64,000 nt of DNA from Devosia sediminis (GTDB taxonomy: Bacteria; Pseudomonadota; Alphaproteobacteria; Rhizobiales; Devosiaceae), in contig NZ_JAEKMH010000001.1 of assembly GCF_016411825.1 (NCBI RefSeq), forward strand, positions 496,001 through 560,000, read 5' to 3'. How positions within the stretch are numbered: position 1 is the stretch's first letter; every line of letters begins with the position of its first letter. The translations under genes and the position numbers were made by a program. Shown one piece after another: positions 8,534 through 17,069 of the stretch. The notes under the pieces are model-generated. The model was not told where the DNA came from, did no database searches, and worked only from the letters and a program-made list of their open reading frames with translations.

Positions 8534-9244
8534 CTAAGCCTTAATCTGCTGGCGCTGCAGTTCCTGAACGTCGCCGGTGAGCTGCTTGCCGGTGGCCAGG
8601 TAGTAGGCGCGTTCGGCGATGTTGGTGGCGTGGTCGCCCACGCGTTCGAGGCTCTTGGCGCAGAACAGGAGATGCGTGCACATGGTGATGTTGCGCGGAT
8701 CTTCCATCATGTAGGTCAGGAGTTCGCGGAACAGCGAGGTGTGCATGGCGTCGACCTCGTCGTCGCGGTTGCACACTTCGACGGCCGCCGCCGCCTCGCG
8801 ATTGCCATAGGCATCGAGCGCATCCTTGACCTGCTGGAGGACCAGCGCGGTCATGTTCTTGACGCCATTATAGAAGCTGGGCTGTAGGTTGAGGCCATCG
8901 AGCTTCAATGAGCGGCGGGCCAGTTGCTTGGCCATGTCGCCTATGCGTTCGAGATCGGAGGCGACGTGGATTGCGGTGATGATGGCGCGCAGGTCGCTGG
9001 CCATGGGCTGGCGGCGGGCGATCATCGACACGGCCATGTCGTCGATCTGGCGCTGCATGTCGTCGATGCGCTGGTCGGCGATGATAGTGAGGTCAGCCAG
9101 TTCGCGGTCGAGCTTGAGCAACGCGCGGGTGCCGTTCTCGATCGCGACTTCCACCTGGCCGCCCATTTCGGCAATGGCCTGGGCAAGGGCGGCAAGTTCC
9201 TCGTTATAGGAAGTGACGATGTGGTCGGTGCCGGTATTGGGCAT
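8534..9244 (-). CDS. phoU: Phosphate signalling complex protein PhoU
   Basis: The 236-residue all-helical protein contains the duplicated PhoU signature: SDLERIGDMAKQLARR in the first half and KSLERVGDHATNIAER in the second, both metal-binding helices. PhoU links the Pst transporter to PhoR and restrains the Pho regulon when phosphate is plentiful. The ATG at 9244 is preferred over longer frames that would run into pstB; it lies 26 bases after pstB. Confidence 0.95.
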   Translation of the reverse strand: MPNTGTDHIVTSYNEELAALAQAIAEMGGQVEVAIENGTRALLKLDRELADLTIIADQRIDDMQRQIDDMAVSMIARRQPMASDLRAIITAIHVASDLERIGDMAKQLARRSLKLDGLNLQPSFYNGVKNMTALVLQQVKDALDAYGNREAAAAVEVCNRDDEVDAMHTSLFRELLTYMMEDPRNITMCTHLLFCAKSLERVGDHATNIAERAYYLATGKQLTGDVQELQRQQIKA

Positions 9245-9270
9245 TTTTCTATGTCCTTCTGGCTCGCCGA

Positions 9271-10107
9271 TCAGCCGATGCGGCCCATGATGTAGTCCTG
9301 GGTCTGCTTGTTCACCGGATTGGTGAAGATGTCCTCGGTGTCGCCCTGCTCGATCAGGTTGCCCAGGTGGAAGAAGGCAGTCTTCTGCGAGACGCGGGCG
9401 GCCTGCTGCATCGAGTGGGTGACGATGACGATGGTGTAGTTCTCGCGCAGCTCGTCGATCAGCTCTTCGATAATGGCGGTGGCGATGGGGTCGAGGGCCG
9501 AGCAAGGCTCGTCCATGAGAATGACCTCCGGACCCACGGCAATGGCGCGGGCGATGCAGAGGCGCTGCTGCTGGCCGCCGGAGAGACCGGTGCCGGGCTC
9601 GCTGAGACGATCCTTGACCTCTTCGAAGAGGCCCGCCTTGCGCAGCGAGGAGACGACGATCTCGTCGAGATCCGCCTTGTTGCGGGCAAGGCCATGGATG
9701 CGCGGGCCATAGGCGACATTGTCGTAGATCGACTTGGGGAAGGGGTTCGGCTTCTGGAACACCATGCCGATGCGGGCGCGCAGTTCCACGACGTCGAGCT
9801 TGGGATCGTAGATATCCTGACCGTCGAGCTCGATGCGGCCGCCGACCTTGGCGCCCTCGATGGTGTCGTTCATGCGGTTGATGCAGCGCAGGAATGTCGA
9901 CTTGCCGCAGCCCGAGGGCCCGATGAAGGCGGTGACGGCGCGATCGGGGATGTCGATGGAAATGCCATGCAGGGCCTGCTTGGCGCCGTAGTGAACGGTG
10001 ACGTCACGGGCGGTCAGGCGAATGGGATGGTCCATCAGTTCGGCGGGATTCATGGTCTGATCCAGGGTCTTTTGGGTCACTTTAACCTTACCGGCGAGAA
10101 CGTCCAT
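9271..10107 (-). CDS. pstB: Phosphate ABC transporter ATP-binding protein PstB
   Basis: A 278-residue ABC ATPase with Walker [10 protein letters not shown], signature LSGGQQQRL, Walker [14 protein letters not shown] and the switch histidine in VTHSMQQ. It powers high-affinity phosphate import through PstA/PstC. About 25 residues precede the usual PstB start; the upstream ATG is kept because an AGGAGACTTCAGAA ribosome binding site precedes it. Confidence 0.96.
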   Translation of the reverse strand: MDVLAGKVKVTQKTLDQTMNPAELMDHPIRLTARDVTVHYGAKQALHGISIDIPDRAVTAFIGPSGCGKSTFLRCINRMNDTIEGAKVGGRIELDGQDIYDPKLDVVELRARIGMVFQKPNPFPKSIYDNVAYGPRIHGLARNKADLDEIVVSSLRKAGLFEEVKDRLSEPGTGLSGGQQQRLCIARAIAVGPEVILMDEPCSALDPIATAIIEELIDELRENYTIVIVTHSMQQAARVSQKTAFFHLGNLIEQGDTEDIFTNPVNKQTQDYIMGRIG

Positions 10108-10155
10108 TTCTGAAGTCTCCTTTTTGTTTTGCCGCGCTTCCGAACCGAGGGTGCT

Positions 10156-11523
10156 CTAGGCACGCTTTTCGAGGCGGGACCGAAGATAGATGGCAGCGCC
10201 GTTGAGGAAGATCATGACGGCAAGCAGGACCATGATGGCCGCCGCCGTGCGGGGTTCGAAGAAATTGCGGTTTTCGTTGCCCTGCCAGAGATAGATCTGG
10301 ACGGGCAAGGCAGTGGCTTGGTCGAGCGGCGTCGCCGGGACGGAAGCCACGAAGGCCTTCATGCCGATCAGCAGCAGCGGCGCGGTTTCGCCCAGGGCAT
10401 GGGCAATGCCCAGGATGGTTGCGGTGAGGATCGAGGGGAAGGTCACCGGCAGCACATGGTGGAACACCATCTGCGTCTTGCTGGCGCCCATGCCGAGCGC
10501 CGCCTGCCGAAGCGCGGGGGAAACGCCCATCAGCGCGCCACGGGTGGCGATGATGATGGTGGGAAGGGTCATGAGGGTAAGCACGAGGCCGCCCACCAGC
10601 GGCGCCGAAATCGGCAGGTGGAACCAGTTGATGAAGACCGCGGCGCCCAGGAGACCAAAGACGATGGAAGGCACAGCGGCGAGGTTGTTGATATTGACCT
10701 CGATGAGATCGGTGATCCGCGACTTGGGCGCGAATTCCTCGAGGTAGATGGCGGCGGCGACGCCGATCGGCACGGCGAGGACGACGACGATCAGCATCAT
10801 CCACAAGGTGCCGACAAAGGCGCCGAGCAGGCCGGCCGAGGCCGGGGCCGAGCGGCTGTCGACATTGGTGAAGATGGCCCAGGCAAAGCCGGTGGAAATG
10901 GTGCCATCGGCTTCAAAGGTGTCGATCAGGGCGCGGGCTTCGGCCGAGAGCTGCTGCTGGGCGTCGCCCAGAGTGCGGTCGATATTGCCCTTGACCCAGT
11001 TGTCGGTATTGGCCGAGCCGAGCAGGTCGACCTCGACGGTCTGGCCGAGCAGGGACGGATCCTTGACATACATTTCGCGCAGGACGTGACGCGCATTGGT
11101 CTCGGGAATGGAGAGCAGGGCACGCGCATCGATCTCGGTGCCAGCGGGCGCCGCGGCGCGCAGGGCCTGTTCGACAATGGTGTTCCAGTTGAGCAGGGCA
11201 AGGTCGCGCTGCCACTTGAGGCTGGCGGCGTTGTATTCGGCCTCGGAGGTGAACTGGTCGCTGGTGGGTGCAGGGCCAACATCGATCACTTCGGGGTCGA
11301 AGGTCACGGCTACATGCAGGTTGGTCTGCGTGAAGGCGGGGATGCCCTTGCGGAACACGTCGGCGAACAGCAGCGTCACGAAGCCGAGCGCCACGCAGAT
11401 GGCGAGGAGGCCCAGGGCTCGGAACAGCCGTTCGTTGAAGTGGCGGCGGCGAAGGCTGTCGCGGACCAGGTTGGTGCGGCTGGCGGCTTCGGGAGCGGCG
11501 GATTTCACGGTATCGGTAGCCAT
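10156..11523 (-). CDS. pstA: Phosphate ABC transporter permease PstA (long form)
   Basis: The 455-residue permease has an N-terminal membrane segment near residues 35-55, then a soluble insertion of roughly 190 residues, then the six-segment BPD-type permease core. The ABC-coupling EAA-type loop is AALGMGASKTQMVFHHVLP. Classical PstA is about 290 residues; the long periplasmic insertion is typical of alphaproteobacterial PstA. The ATG at 11523 is one base beyond the pstC stop, so the two are translationally linked. Confidence 0.93.
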   Translation of the reverse strand: MATDTVKSAAPEAASRTNLVRDSLRRRHFNERLFRALGLLAICVALGFVTLLFADVFRKGIPAFTQTNLHVAVTFDPEVIDVGPAPTSDQFTSEAEYNAASLKWQRDLALLNWNTIVEQALRAAAPAGTEIDARALLSIPETNARHVLREMYVKDPSLLGQTVEVDLLGSANTDNWVKGNIDRTLGDAQQQLSAEARALIDTFEADGTISTGFAWAIFTNVDSRSAPASAGLLGAFVGTLWMMLIVVVLAVPIGVAAAIYLEEFAPKSRITDLIEVNINNLAAVPSIVFGLLGAAVFINWFHLPISAPLVGGLVLTLMTLPTIIIATRGALMGVSPALRQAALGMGASKTQMVFHHVLPVTFPSILTATILGIAHALGETAPLLLIGMKAFVASVPATPLDQATALPVQIYLWQGNENRNFFEPRTAAAIMVLLAVMIFLNGAAIYLRSRLEKRA

Positions 11524-11524
11524 C

Positions 11525-12901
11525 TTATTCGTATTGCTCCCGGAAGCGGCGGACAATGAAGAGGGCGAAGATGTTGAGGCAGAGGGTGATGACGAAGAGG
11601 GTCAGGCCCAGTGCGAAGCCCACCAGCGACTGCGGGCCGGTGAAGTCGGTATCGCCGGTCAACTGATTGACGATGGAAACGGTGATGGTCGACACCGGCT
11701 CGAAGGGATTGCCGCGCAGCACCGGCGAATTGCCGGCGGCGAGCACCACGATCATGGTTTCGCCGATGGCGCGGCTGACCGCGAGGAGGAAGGCGCCGAC
11801 GATGCCCGGCAGGGCCGCGGGCAGCAGCACGTTGCGAATGGTCTCTGACTGGGTGGCCCCGAGGCCATAGGCGCCGTCGCGCAGGGTCTTGGGCACCTGG
11901 TTGAGGATGTCGTCGGAGAGCGAGGAGACGAAGGGAATGATCATGATGCCCATGACCACGCCGGCCGTCAGCGCCGATGTCGCCTTGATGTCGAGGCCGA
12001 TGGCAGCACCGGCATCGCGCAGAAACGGGCCGATGGTGACAAGGGCGAAGAAGCCGAAGACGATGGTGGGAATGCCCGCCAGAATTTCGATCAGCGGCTT
12101 GGCGACGCCGCGCACCCGGCGATCGGCATACTGGTTGAGATAGATGGCCGACATGAGCCCCACCGGCACGGCCACCAGCATGGCGATGGCAGTGATCATC
12201 AGCGTGCCGGCGAGCAGCGGCAGGAGGCCATACTGCCCGTAATGGCCGCCGGTGCCGGCATTGTTGGGCGCCCAGACGGTGCCGAAGAAGAAATCGAGCG
12301 GATTGATGAAGCTGAAGAAGCGAAGCGCTTCGGTCACCAGCGAGGCGACAATGCCGACAGTGGTGAGGATGGCCACGGCCGAGCAGATCAGCAGCACCAC
12401 GCCGACGACGCGCTCGACCGCATTGCGGGAGCGCTGGCGGGCCGTGATGCGGCTGCGGGCATAAAAGAGGGCGCCGGCGCCGGACACCAGGGCCAGGATC
12501 AGCACGGCGGCGAATGTGAGGAACTGGAAAGACCGGAGGGCGTCGCCGGCGGCCTGTTCCCAGGGCTGGACTTCACCCACCACGCCATAGCCGGAGGCCA
12601 GGGCTTCGATGCGGCCAATGGTGAGGTTGAGGCCGGACTGGTCAAGCGCGGTCAGAATATCGACGGGGATCAGGGAGACGATGTAGTCGTGCCGGATGCC
12701 GCCGCCGAAGAGGCCCCAGAGGGCGAGGACGACGAGTGCCGGGATCATGGCCCAGAGCGCCACATAGGCGCCGTGGTACTGAGGCCGGGAATGAACGGTG
12801 ACTCCGTTCGCGGCGACGAGGCTGCGGCCCTTGGACCAGCCACTCTGATAGGCCACGCCGAGCAGGATCAGCAATGCAGCGGCCAGGATGAGCGTATTCA
12901 T
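11525..12901 (-). CDS. pstC: Phosphate ABC transporter permease PstC (long form)
   Basis: The 458-residue membrane protein carries the permease core in its C-terminal 280 residues, with the coupling loop GAYGLGATQSETIRNVLLP and the typical LIEILAGIPTIVFGFFAL segment. About 170 extra N-terminal residues with three or four further membrane segments distinguish it from the short enterobacterial form, matching the long PstC of alphaproteobacteria. It lies 66 bases after pstS in the same operon. Confidence 0.94.
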   Translation of the reverse strand: MNTLILAAALLILLGVAYQSGWSKGRSLVAANGVTVHSRPQYHGAYVALWAMIPALVVLALWGLFGGGIRHDYIVSLIPVDILTALDQSGLNLTIGRIEALASGYGVVGEVQPWEQAAGDALRSFQFLTFAAVLILALVSGAGALFYARSRITARQRSRNAVERVVGVVLLICSAVAILTTVGIVASLVTEALRFFSFINPLDFFFGTVWAPNNAGTGGHYGQYGLLPLLAGTLMITAIAMLVAVPVGLMSAIYLNQYADRRVRGVAKPLIEILAGIPTIVFGFFALVTIGPFLRDAGAAIGLDIKATSALTAGVVMGIMIIPFVSSLSDDILNQVPKTLRDGAYGLGATQSETIRNVLLPAALPGIVGAFLLAVSRAIGETMIVVLAAGNSPVLRGNPFEPVSTITVSIVNQLTGDTDFTGPQSLVGFALGLTLFVITLCLNIFALFIVRRFREQYE

Positions 12902-12967
12902 CTGAAGTCCCCACGAAACCCGGGCGAAACGGGCCGCGCCGGAGCGCGACCCGCAAGAAGAGGCAGA

Positions 12968-13993
12968 TTACTGAGCAGCGCCAGCTTCGAAGGCGGCCAG
13001 GACTTCAGCAGTCTTTTCGGCCGGCTGCGGGATCAGGCCAGCGGCTTCGAGAATGCCACCTTCGCCAGCAACTCCTTCCGAGAGGAAGAACTGGACGTAT
13101 TCTTCGATGCCCGGGATCACGCCGATATGCTGACCCTTGACGTAGAAGAACAGCGGGCGGGAGACCGGGTATTCGCCAGCGGCAACGGTCTCTTTGGAGG
13201 GGACGACACCGTCAACCGAAGCGACCTTCAGGGTGTCGGTGTTCTGCTCGTAGAAGGACAGGCCGAACACGCCAACGGTGTTGGCATCCGAGTTCAGGCG
13301 AGCCAGGGTCTCGGTGTAGTCGCCCGAGATCTCGATGACCACGTCCTGGCGGTAGGTGGTTTCGGCGGCTTCGAGTTCTTCCTCGGAGAGGCCTTCGGGA
13401 GCACCGGCTTCTTCGAAGCCAGCCGAAACGACGCGCTCCTGGAAGACTTCACGGGTGCCGTGGTTGGAGGCCGGGATGGCCAGCATGATCGGCTGAGCCG
13501 GGAGCGACGCGTCGATCTGGTCCCAGGTGGTGTAGGGGTTGTCGACGAGTTCGCCGTCGACGACGACCTGGGCGGCGATGGCCTTGTAGACCTGCAGCGG
13601 GGTGAGGGCGAAATCCGGGCCCGAAGCGGCCGAGGCAAACACGATGCCGTCGAAGCCGAACTGGATTTCACGGATATCGGTCACGCCGGCGGCGGTGCAC
13701 GCCTCGACTTCGCCTTCGCGGATCTGACGCGAAGCATTGGCGATGTCGATGGTGTTGTCACCAACGCCAGCGCAGAACTGGCTGAGACCGCCACCGGTGC
13801 CGCCCGAACCGACGACCGGGGTCTTGAACTCGGGGAAGACGGCCGAGAATTCTTCGGCAACGATCGAGGCGAAGGGGAGAACGGTCGAGGAGCCAGCGAC
13901 CTGGATGGTGTCGCGCGACTGGGCGAAAGCGGCGGTGGTGCCGAACGCTGCGAGAGCGATCACGGCGGCACTGGCGTAGAGTGCGGTCTTCAT
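12968..13993 (-). CDS. pstS: Periplasmic phosphate-binding protein PstS
   Basis: The 341-residue exported protein has a signal peptide cleaved after AFA near residue 24 and phosphate-binding motifs VAGSSTVLPF, GSGGTGGGLSQFC and ASRQIREGE. It captures phosphate and delivers it to PstC/PstA. It is the first gene of the cluster and sits behind a Pho box. Its codon use is the most strongly biased in the region, as expected for a highly induced protein. Confidence 0.95.
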   Translation of the reverse strand: MKTALYASAAVIALAAFGTTAAFAQSRDTIQVAGSSTVLPFASIVAEEFSAVFPEFKTPVVGSGGTGGGLSQFCAGVGDNTIDIANASRQIREGEVEACTAAGVTDIREIQFGFDGIVFASAASGPDFALTPLQVYKAIAAQVVVDGELVDNPYTTWDQIDASLPAQPIMLAIPASNHGTREVFQERVVSAGFEEAGAPEGLSEEELEAAETTYRQDVVIEISGDYTETLARLNSDANTVGVFGLSFYEQNTDTLKVASVDGVVPSKETVAAGEYPVSRPLFFYVKGQHIGVIPGIEEYVQFFLSEGVAGEGGILEAAGLIPQPAEKTAEVLAAFEAGAAQ

Positions 13994-14100
13994 GGAATGT
14001 CCCTTCCGGAATTCATTTTCAAGCTTGGCCCGCCATTCGTGGGCGGCCCTCAGACGCGGCAGACCATAGGAGCGCCTCGCAACGGTTTTATTGCAGTTGC

Positions 14101-14118
14101 GTGACCGGTTTGTGACAG
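14101..14118 (-). promoter_or_regulatory. Pho box of the pst operon
   Basis: Read on the minus strand, the site CTGTCACAAACCGGTCAC contains two PhoB half-sites (CTGTCAC and CGGTCAC) spaced eleven bases apart, close to the classic Pho box. It lies about 110 bases upstream of the pstS start. The rest of the 331-base gap up to the iclR stop at 14,325 holds nothing recognisable. Confidence 0.85.
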
Positions 14119-14324
14119 GTCAGTCCGATGATTTGATTGAATAATTTCTGGAACAAGCGGGTCAATGGCCCGGCTTAATGACTGCCTAAACCACGTCCAT
14201 ACGGGCCAATATGACAGTCTGGTGAGGACTCCCCTACGGCGAGTCCATGCTGGTTCCGGGCGGCAAGGTAGCGAGCGCATGCGACAGTTTCCTGACGCCG
14301 GGCGCGGCTGTGGATACCGGCAGC

Positions 14325-15080
14325 CTAGCGCAGCAGTGGCCGGACTTCGGCCTGCACCTTGCGCATCAGCGGCAGGAAATGCGCGATCATCCGCGAGGTG
14401 GGCGCGCGAGCGGTCTGGGCGCCGATATTGAGCGCGGCCACGACGTCGCCACGGGCATTGTGGAGCGGCACAGCGATGGAGCAGAGGCCCAGCTCCAGCT
14501 CCTGGTCGATGACCGCAAAGCCCTGCGCCGCGACCACAGCCAGCTCGGTGGTGATGGAGGCCATGTCGGCCTTGGTGCGCTCGGTATAGGCGACGATGTC
14601 GGACCGATCGAGAATGGCCTGGGCTTCCTCGCGCGGCAATGCAGCGAGAAGGGTGCGGCCCATCGAGGTGCAATAGGCCGGGAGGCGTGCTCCAGCGCCC
14701 AGGTTGATCGACATCACCCGGCGGGTCGAGGCACGCGCCACATAGAGAATGTCGGACCCTTCGAGCACGGCGGCCGAGGTGCTTTCGCTGGTGGCGTGGG
14801 AGAGTTCTTCGAGGAAGGGCTGGATCAACCGGGGAAGGGGCGTGCCGGCGAGATAGGAATGCCCCAGATTGAGCACACGCGGGGTGAGCTGGAAGAATTT
14901 GCCGTCATAGGTGGCGTAGCCAAGATGGGCGAGGGTGAGCAGGCATCGCCGCGCCGTAGCGCGCTCCAGCCCGGTGCGCTGGGCCACGTCGGTGATCGAC
15001 ATGCGCGCATGCTCTTCGTCGAAACACTCGATGACGGAAAGACCGCGGACGAGGCCGTGGATGATATCGCCATCGCGCAT
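14325..15080 (-). CDS. IclR-family transcriptional regulator
   Basis: The 251-residue protein has an N-terminal winged helix (MSITDVAQRTGLERATARR) and a C-terminal effector domain with the signature LGAGARLPAYCTSMGR. It resembles the PcaR/PobR branch that controls aromatic-acid catabolism, but no such genes lie nearby. Its target and ligand are therefore unknown; the nearest divergent gene is an MFS protein over 600 bases away. Unusual tandem repeats begin 200 bases upstream of its start. Confidence 0.9.
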   Translation of the reverse strand: MRDGDIIHGLVRGLSVIECFDEEHARMSITDVAQRTGLERATARRCLLTLAHLGYATYDGKFFQLTPRVLNLGHSYLAGTPLPRLIQPFLEELSHATSESTSAAVLEGSDILYVARASTRRVMSINLGAGARLPAYCTSMGRTLLAALPREEAQAILDRSDIVAYTERTKADMASITTELAVVAAQGFAVIDQELELGLCSIAVPLHNARGDVVAALNIGAQTARAPTSRMIAHFLPLMRKVQAEVRPLLR

Positions 15081-15703
15081 TGTGCGGGCTCCGGACTTTG
15101 GGCGTCAGGCGCACAGGTTAGCGGCGGGAGGGGCGGAATGGAAGGGGGTGGGGCGGGAAGGGTGAGGGGGGAAGGGTGTGCGAGGAGGAAGGGGTGGGTG
15201 AGCAAGGAAGGGCCGGGGTGAGGAGGCATGGAGGCAAGGAGGCAAGTGGGCAAGTGGAGAGGAGCTGAGGAGCTGAGCAGGTGAGGAAGTGAGGAGGTGA
15301 GGAAGTGAGGAAGTGAGGAAGTGAGGAAGTGAGGAAGTGAGGAAGTGAGGAAGTGAGGAAGTAAGGAAGTAAGGAAGTGAGGAAGTAAGGAAGTAAGGAA
15401 GTGAGGAGGTGAGGAGGTGAGGAGGGGTGAGATGATCGTTCGGCACCATAGCCACCAAGCCCAGGTGCTTCGTGGACAGGTTCCGGCGCCTACTCTCCAT
15501 TCGGCGATCGGCGGTCTTATCCATCCAGATAGTTGGTAACGCGGAAGCAGGTCCTTTGACCTTAGCCGACCATCCCTCGCGGCCTTCCCAATGACGTCTG
15601 GCAAAACCGGGTCGACCGAATACGGGTCGATGTTGAATTTATGGGCCGGCAGCCAATTTGCCGCAACCGCATTGCTCTGACTTGCGTCATCCCGGAGGCG
15701 AAG
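15081..15703. other. Purine-rich intergenic region with tandem repeats
   Basis: This 623-base gap has no convincing gene. From about 15,120 to 15,430 the plus strand is almost pure G/A with scattered T, and includes the 8-base tandem array annotated separately. Open frames through it encode only low-complexity Leu/Thr/Ser or Arg stretches and are not credible proteins. The promoter of iclR must lie near its left edge. Confidence 0.7.
15281..15425. repeat. 8-base tandem repeat array (GTGAGGAA units)
   Basis: About 16-18 copies of an 8-base unit, GTGAGGAA with variants GTAAGGAA and GTGAGGAG, run head to tail. Variant units cluster toward the right end. Eight is not a multiple of three, and no coding use is plausible. 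It lies about 200 bases upstream of the iclR start on the template side. Confidence 0.9.
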
Positions 15704-16927
15704 GTGAATCCTGATTCCGCATCACGATCGGCATTGCCTGCCGCCTGGCAGCTTTACACGGCGTTCTTCGCCTGTGCGGTGATGCTGGGCAGTTGGTATC
15801 CTCGCATTCCGGACGTGCAACGCTTCGCAGGGCTGGAAGGGTGGGAACTCGGCTTCGGACTGGCCGGCTATCCCACAGGGACGCTTCTGCTTTTCACATT
15901 CGGCACCCGCTGGGCAGCCAAGCTCAGTTTCAGCCAAAGCTTCCGGATCGTTGTGCCGACATTGGGGATAGCCCTTGTGGGTGCGACCTTGGCCGGGAAC
16001 GTGGCAAGTTTGTTTGCCTGCATGGCTGCGGCTGGGGCGTTGCAGGGCGTACTGGCCGTTACCGGCAATGTGGTAGCCGATCAAATCGAGGCCGCGCTTG
16101 ATCGACCAGTCCTGGTGCGCGCTCATGGGTTTTACAGCGTCGCGACGGTGGTTGCCGGCGCGGCCGGCATTGGTTTTCGGGCGCTCGATGTTGCGCCGTG
16201 GCTGCATCTGACCATCGCGCTGCCCGTCGCTACCATCCTTGTTGTCGTGGCAACGTTTCGTGTCGGCGGGCAGCGCTCGGTTCCGAGAACGGACGAGTAC
16301 CATGCAACGATCGTTCTCCCGACCGGTCCCATTTTTATGCTGTTCCTGGCTGGAGGTGCTGCACTCTATCTCGACAATGCGGCCTCCGACTGGTCTGGCA
16401 TTCTGCTGCGCGACGGCTATGCGGCCGATGCGACCACCGTAACGGCCGCTGTTACCGCCTGGGCCATCGGACAGGCAGCGGGCCGGCTCGGATTTCCAAA
16501 CCTGTCGTCCCTGTTCGGAAAAGAAAGGCTGGCCTTGATTCTGGCCATGATCGCGGCGATGGGGCTGGCCTTAGTTGTTTTCTCACCCGCCATTTTTGTC
16601 GCGTTTGTTGGGCTGTTTCTGTTGGGAATTGGCACCAGCGCACTCTTCCCGATGGCAATTGCGGCCGCCGCCCGCATCGGAGACCGCCCCGCGGCGACAA
16701 ACGTATCGTCGCTGTCGCAGTTGGCATTCGTCGCCGGCATTGCCACGCCGATTGTGCTGGGTGGGCTGGTTCAAATCGTCGGCGTGCGCTGGGCCTTTGC
16801 CTCCGGCGCCGTGATGCTCGCAGCAAGCCTCGCGGTTCAAATCCTGCTGCACCCCTTTGCCACACCAAGCAATGCCGACGAGAGAGAGGCTCGTAGCGAC
16901 CGCACTCCCCAAAGTGCAGGGCAGTGA
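15704..16927 (+). CDS. MFS transporter
   Basis: The 407-residue protein has about twelve hydrophobic segments and the MFS features AGYPTGTLLLF and GLFLLGIGTSALFP. It belongs to the group that includes YbjJ/fucose-permease-like proteins. The GTG at 15,704 is preferred because GGAGGCGAAG lies seven bases upstream; an ATG at 15,641 would add 21 hydrophilic residues. It is single and its substrate cannot be inferred. Confidence 0.75.
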   Translation: MNPDSASRSALPAAWQLYTAFFACAVMLGSWYPRIPDVQRFAGLEGWELGFGLAGYPTGTLLLFTFGTRWAAKLSFSQSFRIVVPTLGIALVGATLAGNVASLFACMAAAGALQGVLAVTGNVVADQIEAALDRPVLVRAHGFYSVATVVAGAAGIGFRALDVAPWLHLTIALPVATILVVVATFRVGGQRSVPRTDEYHATIVLPTGPIFMLFLAGGAALYLDNAASDWSGILLRDGYAADATTVTAAVTAWAIGQAAGRLGFPNLSSLFGKERLALILAMIAAMGLALVVFSPAIFVAFVGLFLLGIGTSALFPMAIAAAARIGDRPAATNVSSLSQLAFVAGIATPIVLGGLVQIVGVRWAFASGAVMLAASLAVQILLHPFATPSNADEREARSDRTPQSAGQ

Positions 16928-17069
16928 CGACGGCATCTCGCGACAATCATTGGCTATGCTCGTTGGGGCTTTGAGGTCTCAAGGAACAGACTCTTCATGA
17001 AGCCAAGCCCATTGCCCGTCTCCAAAAATCGCAGCATGCTCGTCTGCCAATTTTGGACGGAGACACGTG

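Noticed and set aside
12242-14104. A 620-codon open frame on the plus strand across pstC and pstS
   Set aside because: It is antisense to two certain genes, has Gly/Asp/Glu-biased composition typical of mirrored high-GC codons, and matches no family.
15281-15425. CRISPR-like repeat array
   Set aside because: Units are 8 bases with no spacers; neither this nor the 21-base array at 56,245 has repeat-spacer structure, and no cas genes are present.
14825-15604. A minus-strand frame rich in Leu-Thr-Ser-Pro-His repeats
   Set aside because: It simply translates the 8-base tandem array and overlaps the iclR gene in another frame.
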